Of a stretch of DNA of 42,192 bases, positions 15,409-23,888 are shown piece by piece. The position numbers and the translations under genes are program-made. Positions within the stretch are counted from its first letter, which is position 1; every line of letters begins with the position of its first letter. This DNA is from QHWK01 sp035315685 (GTDB lineage: Bacteria; Acidobacteriota; Vicinamibacteria; Vicinamibacterales; CAVVIG01), in assembly GCA_035315685.1 (NCBI GenBank), contig DATFXR010000766.1:1-42192 (forward strand). The letters run 5' to 3'. The notes under the pieces are model-generated. The model did no database searches and was not told where the DNA came from. It was given only the letters and a program-made list of their open reading frames with translations.

Positions 15409-16862
15409 GCGACCTGATCGTCGGCCGGTTGTGGCAGTGTGACGGTGAACACGGTCTTGCCCGGCCGACTCGCGACCGCGATCGTACCCTGATGTCGATC
15501 GACGATCGCCCTGGCGATCGACAGCCCGAGTCCGCTGCGCGCCGACGTGCTGGCGCGAGCCGCGTCCACCTTGTAGAACCGCTCGAACACGAACCGCAGG
15601 TGCTCGGGAGCAATCCCTTCGCCTGAGTCCTCGACCTGGATGACGGCCGAGGCATTGTCGAGGTGCGCCGACAGCCGAATCGATCCGCCCGACGGCGTGT
15701 GGCGCAGGGCGTTTGCGGTCAGGTTTTCGATCACCTGTTCGAGGCGTTCCGGATCCGCGACGATCTGATCGGCGGTGTCCGGTACCGACGAATCCACGTC
15801 GACGCGGCGCACCTGTGCTTCGCGCTCGTGGCGCTGCACCACGTGCGCGAACAGGCGCCGGAGCGAGAACAGCCGCACGGCGAGTGCGCCGAAGTCGTTC
15901 TCGAGGCGCGCGAGGTCGAGCAGGTCCTGCACGATCCGATCGAGCCGCAGCGTCTCGCGCTCGATCGTCGCCAGGTAGCGATCGCGCGTGGCGGCGTCGA
16001 GCTCGACGCCGGCCATGCGGAGCGTTTCCAGGTAGCCGCGCATCGCGGTGAGTGGCGTTTTCAGTTCGTGGGACACATCTGCGAGCATCTGCCGCCGCAG
16101 CCGATCGGATGTCCGCAGGGCTTCGCTTCTCGTCGTCAACTCGCTGGCCATCCGGTTGAAGGCCCGCGCGACGCGCGCGATCTCGTCGCCGCCAATCTCC
16201 GGCGCACGTGCCGACAGGTCGCCCGAGCCAAGCCGTTCCGTCGCGCGCTCCAGACTGTGGAGCTTCCGCCGCGCGGGCGCAAAGATGAATGCCGCCGCGA
16301 TCGTCGTGCCGACGACGAGGACGATCGTTCCAGGCAGCGACAGGATCCGGGTCAGATCGCGAACCAGCGGACTGCCGGGCGCCATCGGCGGCAGGATCAC
16401 CATGCCGCGCAGCTCGCCGCTGACCTGAATCGGCGCCGTGACGGACGGCGGGCCTTCGATGCGCGGCTCGTTGGCGGCGTCGAAGGTCCGGCCGTCGAGC
16501 GCCGCTTCGATCGAGACGCGCACGGCGTCCGACAGGTCGCCGGCGCCGTTCGACGCGACGCGGCCGCCTTTCAGCATCACGAACAGCGGCCGCGCGCCCT
16601 TGTACTGGCTGCGCAGGTAGGCGTCGACGTCGAGGTGCGGGTCGTCAGCGAGCGCCGAGCCGACGTCGGCGGCGAGGATGGCGGCGAGGTTGTTCGGCGG
16701 CCGGCCGGGAAACGCCGGCGCCGCCGTGCGCGCGACCATCAGCCCGAAGATCGCGTTCTGCGCGAGCACGACCGCGACGACGAACACGACGAACACGAAG
16801 CCGATGCGGAAGTAGAAGCTGCGGTACCAGCGCACCGCCGGCATCGGTTCTGACGCGGCCAT
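15384..16862 (-). CDS. HAMP-containing sensor histidine kinase
   Basis: A 492-residue kinase from ATG 16862; a longer frame to 16940 adds a Cys/Arg-rich leader unlike a membrane protein. TM1 lies near residues 17-40 (FVFVVFVVAVVLAQ), then an extracytoplasmic sensor of about 150 residues, TM2 near 185-205 (IVLVVGTTIAAAFIF), HAMP, HisKA with phospho-His in DVSHELKTPL, and HATPase_c (NLTANALRH, VEDSGEGI, GLGLSIA). It should phosphorylate the OmpR-type regulator that meets it tail to tail. The sensor domain has no family I recognise. Confidence 0.93.
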   Translation of the reverse strand: MAASEPMPAVRWYRSFYFRIGFVFVVFVVAVVLAQNAIFGLMVARTAAPAFPGRPPNNLAAILAADVGSALADDPHLDVDAYLRSQYKGARPLFVMLKGGRVASNGAGDLSDAVRVSIEAALDGRTFDAANEPRIEGPPSVTAPIQVSGELRGMVILPPMAPGSPLVRDLTRILSLPGTIVLVVGTTIAAAFIFAPARRKLHSLERATERLGSGDLSARAPEIGGDEIARVARAFNRMASELTTRSEALRTSDRLRRQMLADVSHELKTPLTAMRGYLETLRMAGVELDAATRDRYLATIERETLRLDRIVQDLLDLARLENDFGALAVRLFSLRRLFAHVVQRHEREAQVRRVDVDSSVPDTADQIVADPERLEQVIENLTANALRHTPSGGSIRLSAHLDNASAVIQVEDSGEGIAPEHLRFVFERFYKVDAARASTSARSGLGLSIARAIVDRHQGTIAVASRPGKTVFTVTLPQPADDQVAQSVSTNL

Positions 16863-16931
16863 GCCGCCATTATGCGGCTCGGGCGGTGTGCGAAACGACG
16901 CGCGCACTCTTTTCAAGACTCCGACACATGG

Positions 16932-17087
16932 CTGACACATTTCGGGGCTGGCTCTGGGGGCTAGGGACTGGACTTCGTACCGCGAAGGCTTTACAGCGTT
17001 CCCCGTTTCCCTGTGCCACGTAGTGTCCGGCTCTAGCCGGACTTCTCAGGAGTCCGCCTGAAGGCGGACACTACTGACACATTTCGG
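16932..17087. repeat. Composite repeat block bracketed by 14-bp direct repeats
   Basis: The perfect direct repeat ctgacacatttcgg at 16932-16945 and 17074-17087 brackets 128 bases. The bracketed part starts with a short ggctggctctgggggctagggactgg stretch of the 1376 family and ends with the hairpin element at 17021-17073. The rest of the 332-base gap 16863-17194 shows no gene. Layout is compatible with insertion between duplicated target bases, or with local duplication. Confidence 0.6.
17021..17073. repeat. 53-bp element with perfect 9-bp terminal inverted repeats
   Basis: Ends tagtgtccg and cggacacta are exact complements. Inside are two more hairpins, gtccggct/agccggac and gtccgcctgaaggcggac. 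It shares the gtccggct/agccggacacta core with the tandem copies at 2481-2551. Confidence 0.75.
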
Positions 17088-17194
17088 CTCCCCAGTTTTC
17101 GCGGTGACGACCAGTCGACACCCATCGGTCCGCCACGATCCTTTCAAGAGGCGCCAACACTTCTGTGACAGTCACTCGTCAGACTGAATCGGTC

Positions 17195-17887
17195 ATGCAC
17201 ACACACAAGATCGGACGGCGCGAAGCACTCAGCTTGATCGGCGCGGCGGGCGCGGCGGCAGCATTCGGCTGCAGCAACTCGGTCACCTCGCCATCGAGCT
17301 CGACGACCACGACAGATCCGACCTCCACCAACACGGCCTGTGCGGTGACTCCCAGCGAGACCGCCGGCCCGTTCCCGTCGGTCACGAGCCTGTTCCGCAG
17401 CGACATTCGTGAAGATCGTCAGGGCGTCCCGTTGACGCTCACCATCAAGGTCGTCAACTCCAGCGCCAGCTGCGCGCCGGTCGCCAACGCCAACGTCGAG
17501 GTCTGGCATTCGGACGTCGCAGGCAACTACTCCGAATACTCTTCAGAAGTGTCCAGGACGTATCTGCGCGGCGTTCAGACGACCGACGGGAACGGGCGGG
17601 TGGTGTTCACGACGATTTACCCCGGCTGGTATCAGGGGCGGGCGACGCACATTCATGTGGAGGTGAAGACGAACGGCGTCTCGCGGAAGGTGACGCAGAT
17701 GGCGTTCCCGGAGACCGTGAACAACACGGTGTACGCGAGCGGCGTCTACGCGTCGCGCGGCAGCAACCCGACGTCGAATGCCTCCGACATGATCTTCAGC
17801 GACAGCCTGTCATCGGAGCTGGTGACGCCGACCGGTTCGCCGGTTTCGGGCTATGCCGTCACCTTCCAGGTCGGTATCGCGCTGTAG
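17195..17887 (+). CDS. Secreted intradiol ring-cleavage dioxygenase-like lipoprotein
   Basis: A 230-residue protein from ATG 17195. The N-terminus has a twin-arginine-like GRREALSLIGAAGAA stretch ending at a possible lipobox (AAFGC), then a Ser/Thr-rich linker. The rest has the intradiol dioxygenase fold: TPSETAGPFP, VEVWHSDVAGNYS, YLRGVQTTDGNGRVVFTTIYPGW and YQGRATHIHVEV. The HxH motif and the Tyr in GWYQG fit the iron ligands of the family, which cleave catechols; known soluble members act in aromatic degradation. Export through Tat would carry a folded metal enzyme outside. No other aromatic-degradation genes are near, so the substrate is unknown. Confidence 0.88.
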   Translation: MHTHKIGRREALSLIGAAGAAAAFGCSNSVTSPSSSTTTTDPTSTNTACAVTPSETAGPFPSVTSLFRSDIREDRQGVPLTLTIKVVNSSASCAPVANANVEVWHSDVAGNYSEYSSEVSRTYLRGVQTTDGNGRVVFTTIYPGWYQGRATHIHVEVKTNGVSRKVTQMAFPETVNNTVYASGVYASRGSNPTSNASDMIFSDSLSSELVTPTGSPVSGYAVTFQVGIAL

Positions 17888-17892
17888 CGGGT

Positions 17893-17989
17893 GGGAGCTG
17901 GGGACTGGGGGCTGGAGGCTGGGGGCTAGCTGATCGCTACGAAGCTCGTTCTCGACTGTCGCTAGCCCCGAGCCCCCAGTCCTAGCTCA
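17893..17989. repeat. Inverted repeat, 'ctggggactgggggctgg' family
   Basis: The left arm (17893-17930) and right arm (17961-17989) are near-complementary, with matching gctagc at the inner ends. It lies between the convergent dioxygenase and rhomboid genes and touches the rhomboid stop codon. Same family as 1376-1474. Confidence 0.75.
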
Positions 17990-19327
17990 CGGCATCGTGC
18001 TGGAGCCGCGCAGCCGCTCGAACACCGTCATCGACGCCCGCTCGGCGCTCTCGGCGCGCCCCATCGCCGACATGTTCGATCGGAATCTCGCCTCCGCCTG
18101 AAGCCGGGACTGTCCCGACGACAGCTGATCCGCTCCCTTGCGCGGTGCGTTCGACTTCCGCACGGCGTCCGCGCGCAGGCGCCACGCCTCGCAGCGTAAC
18201 CGCAGGTAGTCGCGCGCGTCGCTGACCAGATGCTCGTGCTCGGGCGGCACGTGCGTGAGCGCGGCGAGACGGGCATCGACAGCCTTGAGCTCGGCGATGT
18301 TGGTGCCGTCGGCCACACGCGCGAGCGTGTCGGCGGTGGCGCGCCCCTTCGTGAAGGCCTCGTAGGTGGCCTGATACGTCTTCGTCGTGTGCTCTTCCGC
18401 CGCGAAGACGCGCGCGATCTCAGGCTTCACGTCGGCGATGTTGCGAAGGGGAAACGCCAGCGCCACCGCGGCGGTTGCGGAGATGGCGGCGGCTATTCCC
18501 ACGCGGCGCGGCGTCGGTTTCCGATCGATTCGCAGCGGCGCGAGCATCACGCCGTACGCCAGGCCGGCGGCGAAGCCCCGGAATTCGCCGGTCGAGACCA
18601 GCATCGTGTAGAGAGCGAACAGCGCGGCGCCGATGCCGAGCTTTTTCAAGGCCGCGAGCGGAATCGGCACGTCCTTCTCGAGTGCAGGTTCGAGGAGTTC
18701 GACGATTTCACCCTCGTCGGGCTTGCGGCGATCGAACAGCTCGCAGACCTGCTGCGTGATCACCACTGCGGCGAGCAGCCCGTAGAGTCCGAACGCTGCC
18801 CCTGACGAGGAGACGGTGACCTCGATCGGCCCCGACGCCACGTTGGCAAGACCGGTCGCTACGCCGGCCGACAGATAGACGGCCGCCGGAACGAGCCGGC
18901 CGACGAGGCGCTCGAGCAGCGCGCCCACCTGCGCGACGACGAGCACGTTCGCGATGAGTTGCAGAACGCTGGCGTTGACGAAACACGCCGTCAGCAGGCG
19001 CCACCACTCGCCGTTGGTCGTTCGTATTCCGAGGTTCGCGCCCGATCGGACCAGCGCATCCGCATCGGCCATTGGCGCCGCGCCAAACATCAGGCCGAGG
19101 CCGACCAGCAGGCTGATCGCCGCACCGGTCCAGGCAACGAACGCAAACGGCGTCCGCGTGCGCAGCGCTGCGTAGAATTCCTGGACGTCCTCATCGCGGC
19201 GTGTCGCAATCGTTCTGGCGATCGCGAGGCGCCCGGCGACGTACTTCAGAAACCGTTCGCGCTCGGGCGGAGCCGCGGCGCGGTACGCAAAGGCAGCGAC
19301 GATGATGAGAGCGACGAGCAGGCCCAC
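17987..19327 (-). CDS. Rhomboid-fold membrane protein, probably inactive
   Basis: A 446-residue protein from GTG 19327. A TM helix at 2-17 is followed by a cytoplasmic stretch and a rhomboid-like six-helix core (about 62-275): NGEWWRLLTACFVNAS, a TM2 with Gln123/Asn127 where active enzymes have His/Asn, and SSSGAAFGLYG with Ser175 at the nucleophile site. The last core helix reads RGFAAGLAYG, with Phe252 where the catalytic His (HxGG) is expected, so the Ser-His dyad is broken. After one more TM (about 268-285) comes a soluble helical domain of about 160 residues. A pseudoprotease that binds or guides membrane clients is the likely reading. It stands alone in the operon sense. Confidence 0.82.
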   Translation of the reverse strand: MGLLVALIIVAAFAYRAAAPPERERFLKYVAGRLAIARTIATRRDEDVQEFYAALRTRTPFAFVAWTGAAISLLVGLGLMFGAAPMADADALVRSGANLGIRTTNGEWWRLLTACFVNASVLQLIANVLVVAQVGALLERLVGRLVPAAVYLSAGVATGLANVASGPIEVTVSSSGAAFGLYGLLAAVVITQQVCELFDRRKPDEGEIVELLEPALEKDVPIPLAALKKLGIGAALFALYTMLVSTGEFRGFAAGLAYGVMLAPLRIDRKPTPRRVGIAAAISATAAVALAFPLRNIADVKPEIARVFAAEEHTTKTYQATYEAFTKGRATADTLARVADGTNIAELKAVDARLAALTHVPPEHEHLVSDARDYLRLRCEAWRLRADAVRKSNAPRKGADQLSSGQSRLQAEARFRSNMSAMGRAESAERASMTVFERLRGSSTMP

Positions 19328-19467
19328 GCCCCGGGATGGTCAAGTTGCATGCCAACCGAGGCCCTGAATTTCGCAGCTTTCGGGCGGAGTTCGCGGCCCG
19401 CCGGGCCGGGCGATGACAATCCCGGGGGATCGATGGCGGTTTCTGTACGAAGGCCAGTCGATCGACG

Positions 19468-19686
19468 TCAGGTCGTTTCGCTCGGTGCGACGATCGGACC
19501 CGGAGGCGGCTCGTGACAGATACTCGCGATTGCCTGCTGCTCGCTCAGGCGAACGCCCAGCTCATGCCGCCGCTCGCGGCAGTCGGCGCCGCGCGTTTCG
19601 ATCACGCGCGTGTGTGCGACGTGTGTCTTGGGATCACACGAGACGTAGACGCTGCAGCCGCATCGAAGCGTGATCGAGTAGGACAT
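19468..19686 (-). CDS. Small Cys/His-rich conserved-looking protein
   Basis: A 72-residue protein from ATG 19686, with gacgagg a few bases upstream. The core LRCGCSVYVSCDPKTHVAHT followed by RVIETRGADCRERRHELGVRL has five Cys and several His in regular spacing, suggesting a small metal-binding fold. Frames on the other strand are Arg/Ala rich and lack such order. It stands between the rhomboid gene and a glycosyltransferase, with free space on both sides. Function unknown. Confidence 0.6.
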   Translation of the reverse strand: MSYSITLRCGCSVYVSCDPKTHVAHTRVIETRGADCRERRHELGVRLSEQQAIASICHEPPPGPIVAPSETT

Positions 19687-20049
19687 CGGGCGCCTCGTCA
19701 CTGGCGGCGGTATCCGCCTTCGTTCAGCGGTCGTGTCCGCTTTCGACGGACTGGAGGATACACAGTAGAGGTGTTCGGTCACGTCCCCGCGACGCATTGG
19801 TAACCGTCGCGTAAAACCTCATCAATGTCGCGTAGGTGCGCAACCCGCAATGGAAGCGACATACAACCGTCACAGCCGCAAGCGATCATCATCTCATCGG
19901 CGACGCGCCGCCGGGTTCCGGCGCGGCGACAACCCTCCGGCACGACGGCTGTGTAATCTCCGGCACGACGGCTGTGTAACAGTAGTGTGAATTTGTAGTA
20001 ACGCGTGGGCCGGTGCCTGTTGCCAGGCGTCCCGACGCGAGGTGTGTTC
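19687..20049. other. Gene-free 363-base gap
   Basis: Divergent space between the small Cys/His protein and a glycosyltransferase. I see no convincing gene. It is less GC-rich in places than its neighbours and holds the 23-bp tandem repeat at 19935-19980. Promoters for both genes are expected here. Confidence 0.5.
19935..19980. repeat. 23-bp tandem direct repeat, two copies
   Basis: Copies at 19935-19957 and 19958-19980 (ctccggcacgacggctgtgt plus three bases) differ only at the last base. They lie 70 bases before the glycosyltransferase start, so they could be a regulator site or a recent slippage duplication. Confidence 0.75.
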
Positions 20050-21039
20050 ATGCGAATCCGCCCTGAGACACGGGTCGCGGTGTCGGTCGTCATTCTCGCC
20101 TATCGTGCCAGCCGCGAGATTCCGCACGCCCTCGAGTCCGTCTTCGCGCAGACGTTTTCCAGCTTCGAGGTGATCGTCGTCGACGACGGATCGCCGGATC
20201 GCGACGCGCTGGTCGCCGCGACCGAGCCGTATCGCTCGCGGATCCGCTATCTCGAACAGGCGAACGCCGGCGCCGGTGCGGCGCGCAATGCAGCGATTCG
20301 GGTCGCACGGGGACGGTATCTCGCATTTCTCGATGCCGATGATCGCTGGAAGCCCGACTTTCTGCTGCGGCAGGTCGGCTACCTCGACGCCCATCCCGAA
20401 ACGGCGCTGGTGTACTGCGATGCCCTGTTGAGCGGCGACACGCCGCTGGCCGGCCAGCGCTACATGCAGGCCACGCCGTCGACCGGCGAGGTGACGCTGG
20501 TCAGTCTGATCGAACAGCGCTGCCGCATCATCCTGTCCACCGTCGTCGCGCGCACCGACGCGATCGTCGCGGCGGGGCTCTTCAACCAGGGTCTTCGGCG
20601 CGGGCAAGACTTCCACTTGTGGCTGCGCCTGGCGCTCGCCGGGGCGCGAATCGACTATCAGAGCGACGTGCTGGCGGAGCGCCGCGTGCGCGCGGCCGGG
20701 TTATCGGGCGACACGATCGCCGAGATTCAGCGGGACATCAACGTCCTCGACCAGTTCGGCCGATCGCACGAGCTGGCGTCAGCGGTGCGGACGGCGTTGC
20801 GGATCCGGGTGATGACCCTGGTCGATCGTCTCGAAATCGAGCAGGGCAAGCAGCGCTTTCTCGAAGGCAACTTCGCAGCGGCGCAGTACCACTTCCAGGC
20901 GGCTCGTGCGCGGACGTGGAAAATCCGCGCGGCGTCGGTCGCCATGCGGATCGCGCCGCGCCTGGTGCGAGCGGTCTACGTTCGAATGCGGCCGTCCGCG
21001 TGGCGCGTCCCGCCGGCGAGGGCCGCGCACGCGGGGTGA
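20050..21039 (+). CDS. Glycosyltransferase family 2 (GT-A fold)
   Basis: A 329-residue protein from ATG 20050, with gcgagg a few bases upstream. The GT-A core is clear: VSVVILAYRASREIPHALES, VIVVDDGSPD, NAGAGAARNAAI and the metal-binding FLDADD, then GQDFHLWLRLALAG as acceptor/base region. The C-terminal 80 residues are helical and basic, as in enzymes that lie on the inner membrane face. It transfers a sugar from a nucleotide sugar; donor and acceptor cannot be told. It has no polysaccharide cluster around it. Its 3' end faces the aminotransferase gene across the hairpin at 21063. Confidence 0.9.
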   Translation: MRIRPETRVAVSVVILAYRASREIPHALESVFAQTFSSFEVIVVDDGSPDRDALVAATEPYRSRIRYLEQANAGAGAARNAAIRVARGRYLAFLDADDRWKPDFLLRQVGYLDAHPETALVYCDALLSGDTPLAGQRYMQATPSTGEVTLVSLIEQRCRIILSTVVARTDAIVAAGLFNQGLRRGQDFHLWLRLALAGARIDYQSDVLAERRVRAAGLSGDTIAEIQRDINVLDQFGRSHELASAVRTALRIRVMTLVDRLEIEQGKQRFLEGNFAAAQYHFQAARARTWKIRAASVAMRIAPRLVRAVYVRMRPSAWRVPPARAAHAG

Positions 21040-21062
21040 CACGGATTGCGGCAGGTCGATCT

Positions 21063-21117
21063 GCCACGAAGACACGAAGGCCCGCCATTGATTCTCGCGT
21101 CTTCGTGTCTTCGTGGC
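21063..21117. terminator. Perfect 17-bp inverted repeat between convergent genes
   Basis: Arms gccacgaagacacgaag (21063-21079) and its exact complement (21101-21117) with a 21-base loop, between stops at 21039 (+) and 21150 (-). It fits a bidirectional terminator and defines a fifth intergenic repeat family. There is no T-run. Confidence 0.65.
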
Positions 21118-21149
21118 GTGCCCTGGCGGTCCGATGATGACGCGGTTCG

Positions 21150-23423
21150 TCACCTGGCCGGAACCGGTGCCGGTTCGGGAGTCGGTTCGGGCGACGGCAC
21201 CGCTTGCAGCGAGGTCTGCAGGTACACGAACGCCACACCGCTGCGCAGGTAGTTGTCGATCCGCTCCAGGACGACGGCGTTGCGCAGCCACGCCGGCGCG
21301 GTCTCGTGAACACGCTCCTCGATCAGGGTGGACAGGTACTCGAAACCGGCCGCCAGCAGGCGCTCGCGGAGCGTGTCGAGGAGCAGGTTTTCCACGTCGA
21401 CGTCGTTCTGAACCATCGGCATGGTGGCCATCGCCTGCAGGTAGAACACGTTGTTCTCGCCGAAATGCGGATCGGAGCTGACGCCTTCCTCGTCGTGGTT
21501 CTCAATCGCGCTGCCGAGCGCGTAGCCGACGAGCCGCGCCGACACCCGATCGCGGAGCGCGACGCCGAACGCGCGCGGGTTCGACATCGTCGCTTCGAGT
21601 GTTTCGAGCGGAAACTGGAGCAGCGCACGCCGACCGGTTCGTGACGCGTCGGGCGGGATCGTCGTGCCGCTGCCATAGCGCTCCTGCTCGACGGCGGCAA
21701 TCTGCGGTTTGAGGGCCTCGAAGGTCGCCGGCGTGAGATCGATGACCTCGATCGTCTCGAGCGGAATCGCCAGCGTGCCGACGCGGATCTTCGGCGCTGG
21801 CGGCGGCTCGGCCGGCAGACGCCCCGGCACGAGATCTTCGAGCGCCAGCCGCAGCAACGACAGCGCTTCGTCGATTGTCGCCGGCTCGGTGTCATAGCGG
21901 GGATAGAGACGGACGCCGCGTTCGCCAGCCGCGAGCAGGATGAGCCCGTGCCGGAACGTCCGGTCGAGCAGCGCGTCGCGGAGGTCGGCGCGCACGACGT
22001 CGAACGCCAGCATGACGCCGGCGCCGCGGACGTCACGAACGATCTCCTTGTAGTCGCGCGCCAGGGCATCCAGGCCGGCCTTCGCGAGGTCTCCGGTGCG
22101 CCGCACGCCCTCGAGATCGAGCTTGTCGATCATCGCCAGCAGGCGCACCATCCCGGTCGAATCGCCCTCCCACGTGGTGTTGAATTTCTTCTCTTCCTGG
22201 AAGAACGTCGCCAGCTCCTCGCTGACGAACAGCACCCCGTTCTGCGCCTTTTTCGCCCACGTCACGACGTCGGGAGGCGACGGCAGATCGAACAGTTCGT
22301 GCGCCCAGAGTCGCCCGGTGATGCCCCAGCCGGTCTGCACCTCGTCGAACACGAGCGGCACGTCGTAGATCCGCGTCAGCAGCCGGATCTTCTGCATGAA
22401 CCGCGCGCTGGCGCGCCGCACGCCGCCTTCACCCTGGATCGGCTCGACCAGCACGGCGGCGACGCGCTTCGCGCGGCGAACGACGTCGGGCGTCAGCGTG
22501 GCGCGCTGCGCGGCGATGAATGCCGACACCGCGTCGGCGCCAGGGGCAGAGTGCGCGACGAAGTCGTCGAGCGCATCCATCTCGCGCCTGAACGTGTCCT
22601 TGCTCTTGTCGGCGTGCGGCAACTGGCCGGATACGAGCAGGTCCCACAGTTGCTTGAGGCTGCGCTCTTCGCGCCGCAGCGTCTCCTTCGGCGACCGCGT
22701 GTGCTCGACGGGAAACGAGATGTGCGGCCACTCGAAAGTCGGGAAGCCGAGCCGCGCCTTCTTCCGGTGCGTCACCGCGAGGCTGCCGAGGGTGCGGCCG
22801 TGAAAGGCGCCCTCGAAGGACACGATGAAGCTCCCGCCTTCGTGGTCGGAAGTCTTCACGCGGTTGAGGAGCACCGACTTGATGGCGTTCTCGACCGCTT
22901 CGGCACCGGTGTTGACGACGAAGTGCCGCGGCGTGCCGGCCGGCGCGATGCGGTTCAGCGCCGCCTTGAGGCGGAGCGAGAGGATGGTCTGGTATTCCGA
23001 GTGCGCATAGCGCGAGACGACGAAGGGCAGGCAATCGAGAATCGCGCGAATGGCGGCGGGATCGTTTTCACCGAACGGCTGCGTCGCGATGAGTGCGCCC
23101 ATGTCCAGGAAGCGATAGGGCTCACCGGACGGGTCACGGTCGACAATCGCGAGATAGGGGCCGATCGATTCGGCCGCATCGAAGGCGACCGGCAGCGAGA
23201 AGAAGAGGCCGCGCGACGCTGCCTGCAGCGCCGCATGGGAGTTCGGCAAGTGCTCGCTGACCAGGTCTTCGAGCGTCCGGCCCCCGTCGGAGAGCGCCGC
23301 CGGAACGTGTGTGTGTATCCGTCCGGCCCGGTATTGCGCGTGGAGGGCAGTCGCGCGTTCGAGAAAAGCGGCGGTCTTGGCAACCGCCGGATCCAGCGGA
23401 TCCATCGGTTGCAATGATGACAC
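21150..23423 (-). CDS. Class III aminotransferase fused to a GNAT acetyltransferase-like domain
   Basis: A 757-residue fusion from GTG 23423 (ATG 23405 also possible). Residues about 1-500 form a class III PLP aminotransferase: NTGAEAVENAIKSVLL, EGAFHGRTLGSLAVTH, VFDEVQTGWGITG and the PLP Lys in TWAKKAQNG, followed by FNTTWEGDS. This pattern is closest to L-lysine 6-aminotransferases, though the substrate is inferred. After a Pro-rich linker (about residue 505-515) a domain of about 210 residues reads as a GNAT fold (RLVGYALGSAIENH, then FYLQAMATMP and LRERLLAAGFEYLSTL). A Pro/Glu/Ala tail ends it. The fusion suggests transamination and acetylation of one amine substrate. An operon partner of 71 residues ends 18 bases upstream. 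Confidence 0.85.
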   Translation of the reverse strand: MSSLQPMDPLDPAVAKTAAFLERATALHAQYRAGRIHTHVPAALSDGGRTLEDLVSEHLPNSHAALQAASRGLFFSLPVAFDAAESIGPYLAIVDRDPSGEPYRFLDMGALIATQPFGENDPAAIRAILDCLPFVVSRYAHSEYQTILSLRLKAALNRIAPAGTPRHFVVNTGAEAVENAIKSVLLNRVKTSDHEGGSFIVSFEGAFHGRTLGSLAVTHRKKARLGFPTFEWPHISFPVEHTRSPKETLRREERSLKQLWDLLVSGQLPHADKSKDTFRREMDALDDFVAHSAPGADAVSAFIAAQRATLTPDVVRRAKRVAAVLVEPIQGEGGVRRASARFMQKIRLLTRIYDVPLVFDEVQTGWGITGRLWAHELFDLPSPPDVVTWAKKAQNGVLFVSEELATFFQEEKKFNTTWEGDSTGMVRLLAMIDKLDLEGVRRTGDLAKAGLDALARDYKEIVRDVRGAGVMLAFDVVRADLRDALLDRTFRHGLILLAAGERGVRLYPRYDTEPATIDEALSLLRLALEDLVPGRLPAEPPPAPKIRVGTLAIPLETIEVIDLTPATFEALKPQIAAVEQERYGSGTTIPPDASRTGRRALLQFPLETLEATMSNPRAFGVALRDRVSARLVGYALGSAIENHDEEGVSSDPHFGENNVFYLQAMATMPMVQNDVDVENLLLDTLRERLLAAGFEYLSTLIEERVHETAPAWLRNAVVLERIDNYLRSGVAFVYLQTSLQAVPSPEPTPEPAPVPAR

Positions 23424-23441
23424 GTCGGACAGCAGCAGGGC

Positions 23442-23657
23442 TCAGGCGTCGCGCCAGCCTTGACGCCGGAGTTCTTCGATTTCGCGGCCAAACCGCGCGA
23501 GATCGCGCTCGACGCGGTGCCATTCCGTGCGTCGCTTCTCCTGCGACACGCGGTCGTTTGCGGTTGCAACAGTGCGCCAGCCGGCCGGCTGGCTCTTCTC
23601 GATATGGAAAGAACGGGTCTCGCTTGCTCGGACAAGGGTCTTCTTGAAGAGGGCCAT
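23442..23657 (-). CDS. Small charged protein upstream of the aminotransferase fusion
   Basis: A 71-residue protein from ATG 23657 (MALFKKTLVRASETRSFHI). The C-terminal half is a charged helix (KRRTEWHRVERDLARFGREI). It ends 18 bases before the aminotransferase start and is very likely co-transcribed. No family recognised. The longer upstream frame to 23774 has no good start. The 231-base divergent gap to 23889 shows no other gene. Confidence 0.6.
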   Translation of the reverse strand: MALFKKTLVRASETRSFHIEKSQPAGWRTVATANDRVSQEKRRTEWHRVERDLARFGREIEELRRQGWRDA

Positions 23658-23888
23658 CGTGTTCTCTGTCGGAAACGGTACGGGCCCATTATCTGGCGAT
23701 CGAGCGCAATGGCCAAGCTCGAGGGCGATTGTCTCTGAAAAGAGACATCGGGCAGATGGCCGAAATCTTGGCACTTCACCCTGGTGTTTTACGCGAACGT
23801 CGTGTCGTTGTTACGCGAATGTTCGCGAACCCCAGCAGGATGCCGATGCCTGTCGCGTCCCGACCGGCCCTCACCAAGGAGCGTTCGC

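Noticed and set aside
19513..19803. + strand frame opposite the small Cys/His protein
   Set aside because: Ala/Arg-rich with no order; the minus frame has regular Cys/His spacing and a ribosome site.
21948..23417. Frame of 489 residues opposite the aminotransferase
   Set aside because: Arg/Val/Glu-rich mirror of the PLP enzyme; lacks any family signature.
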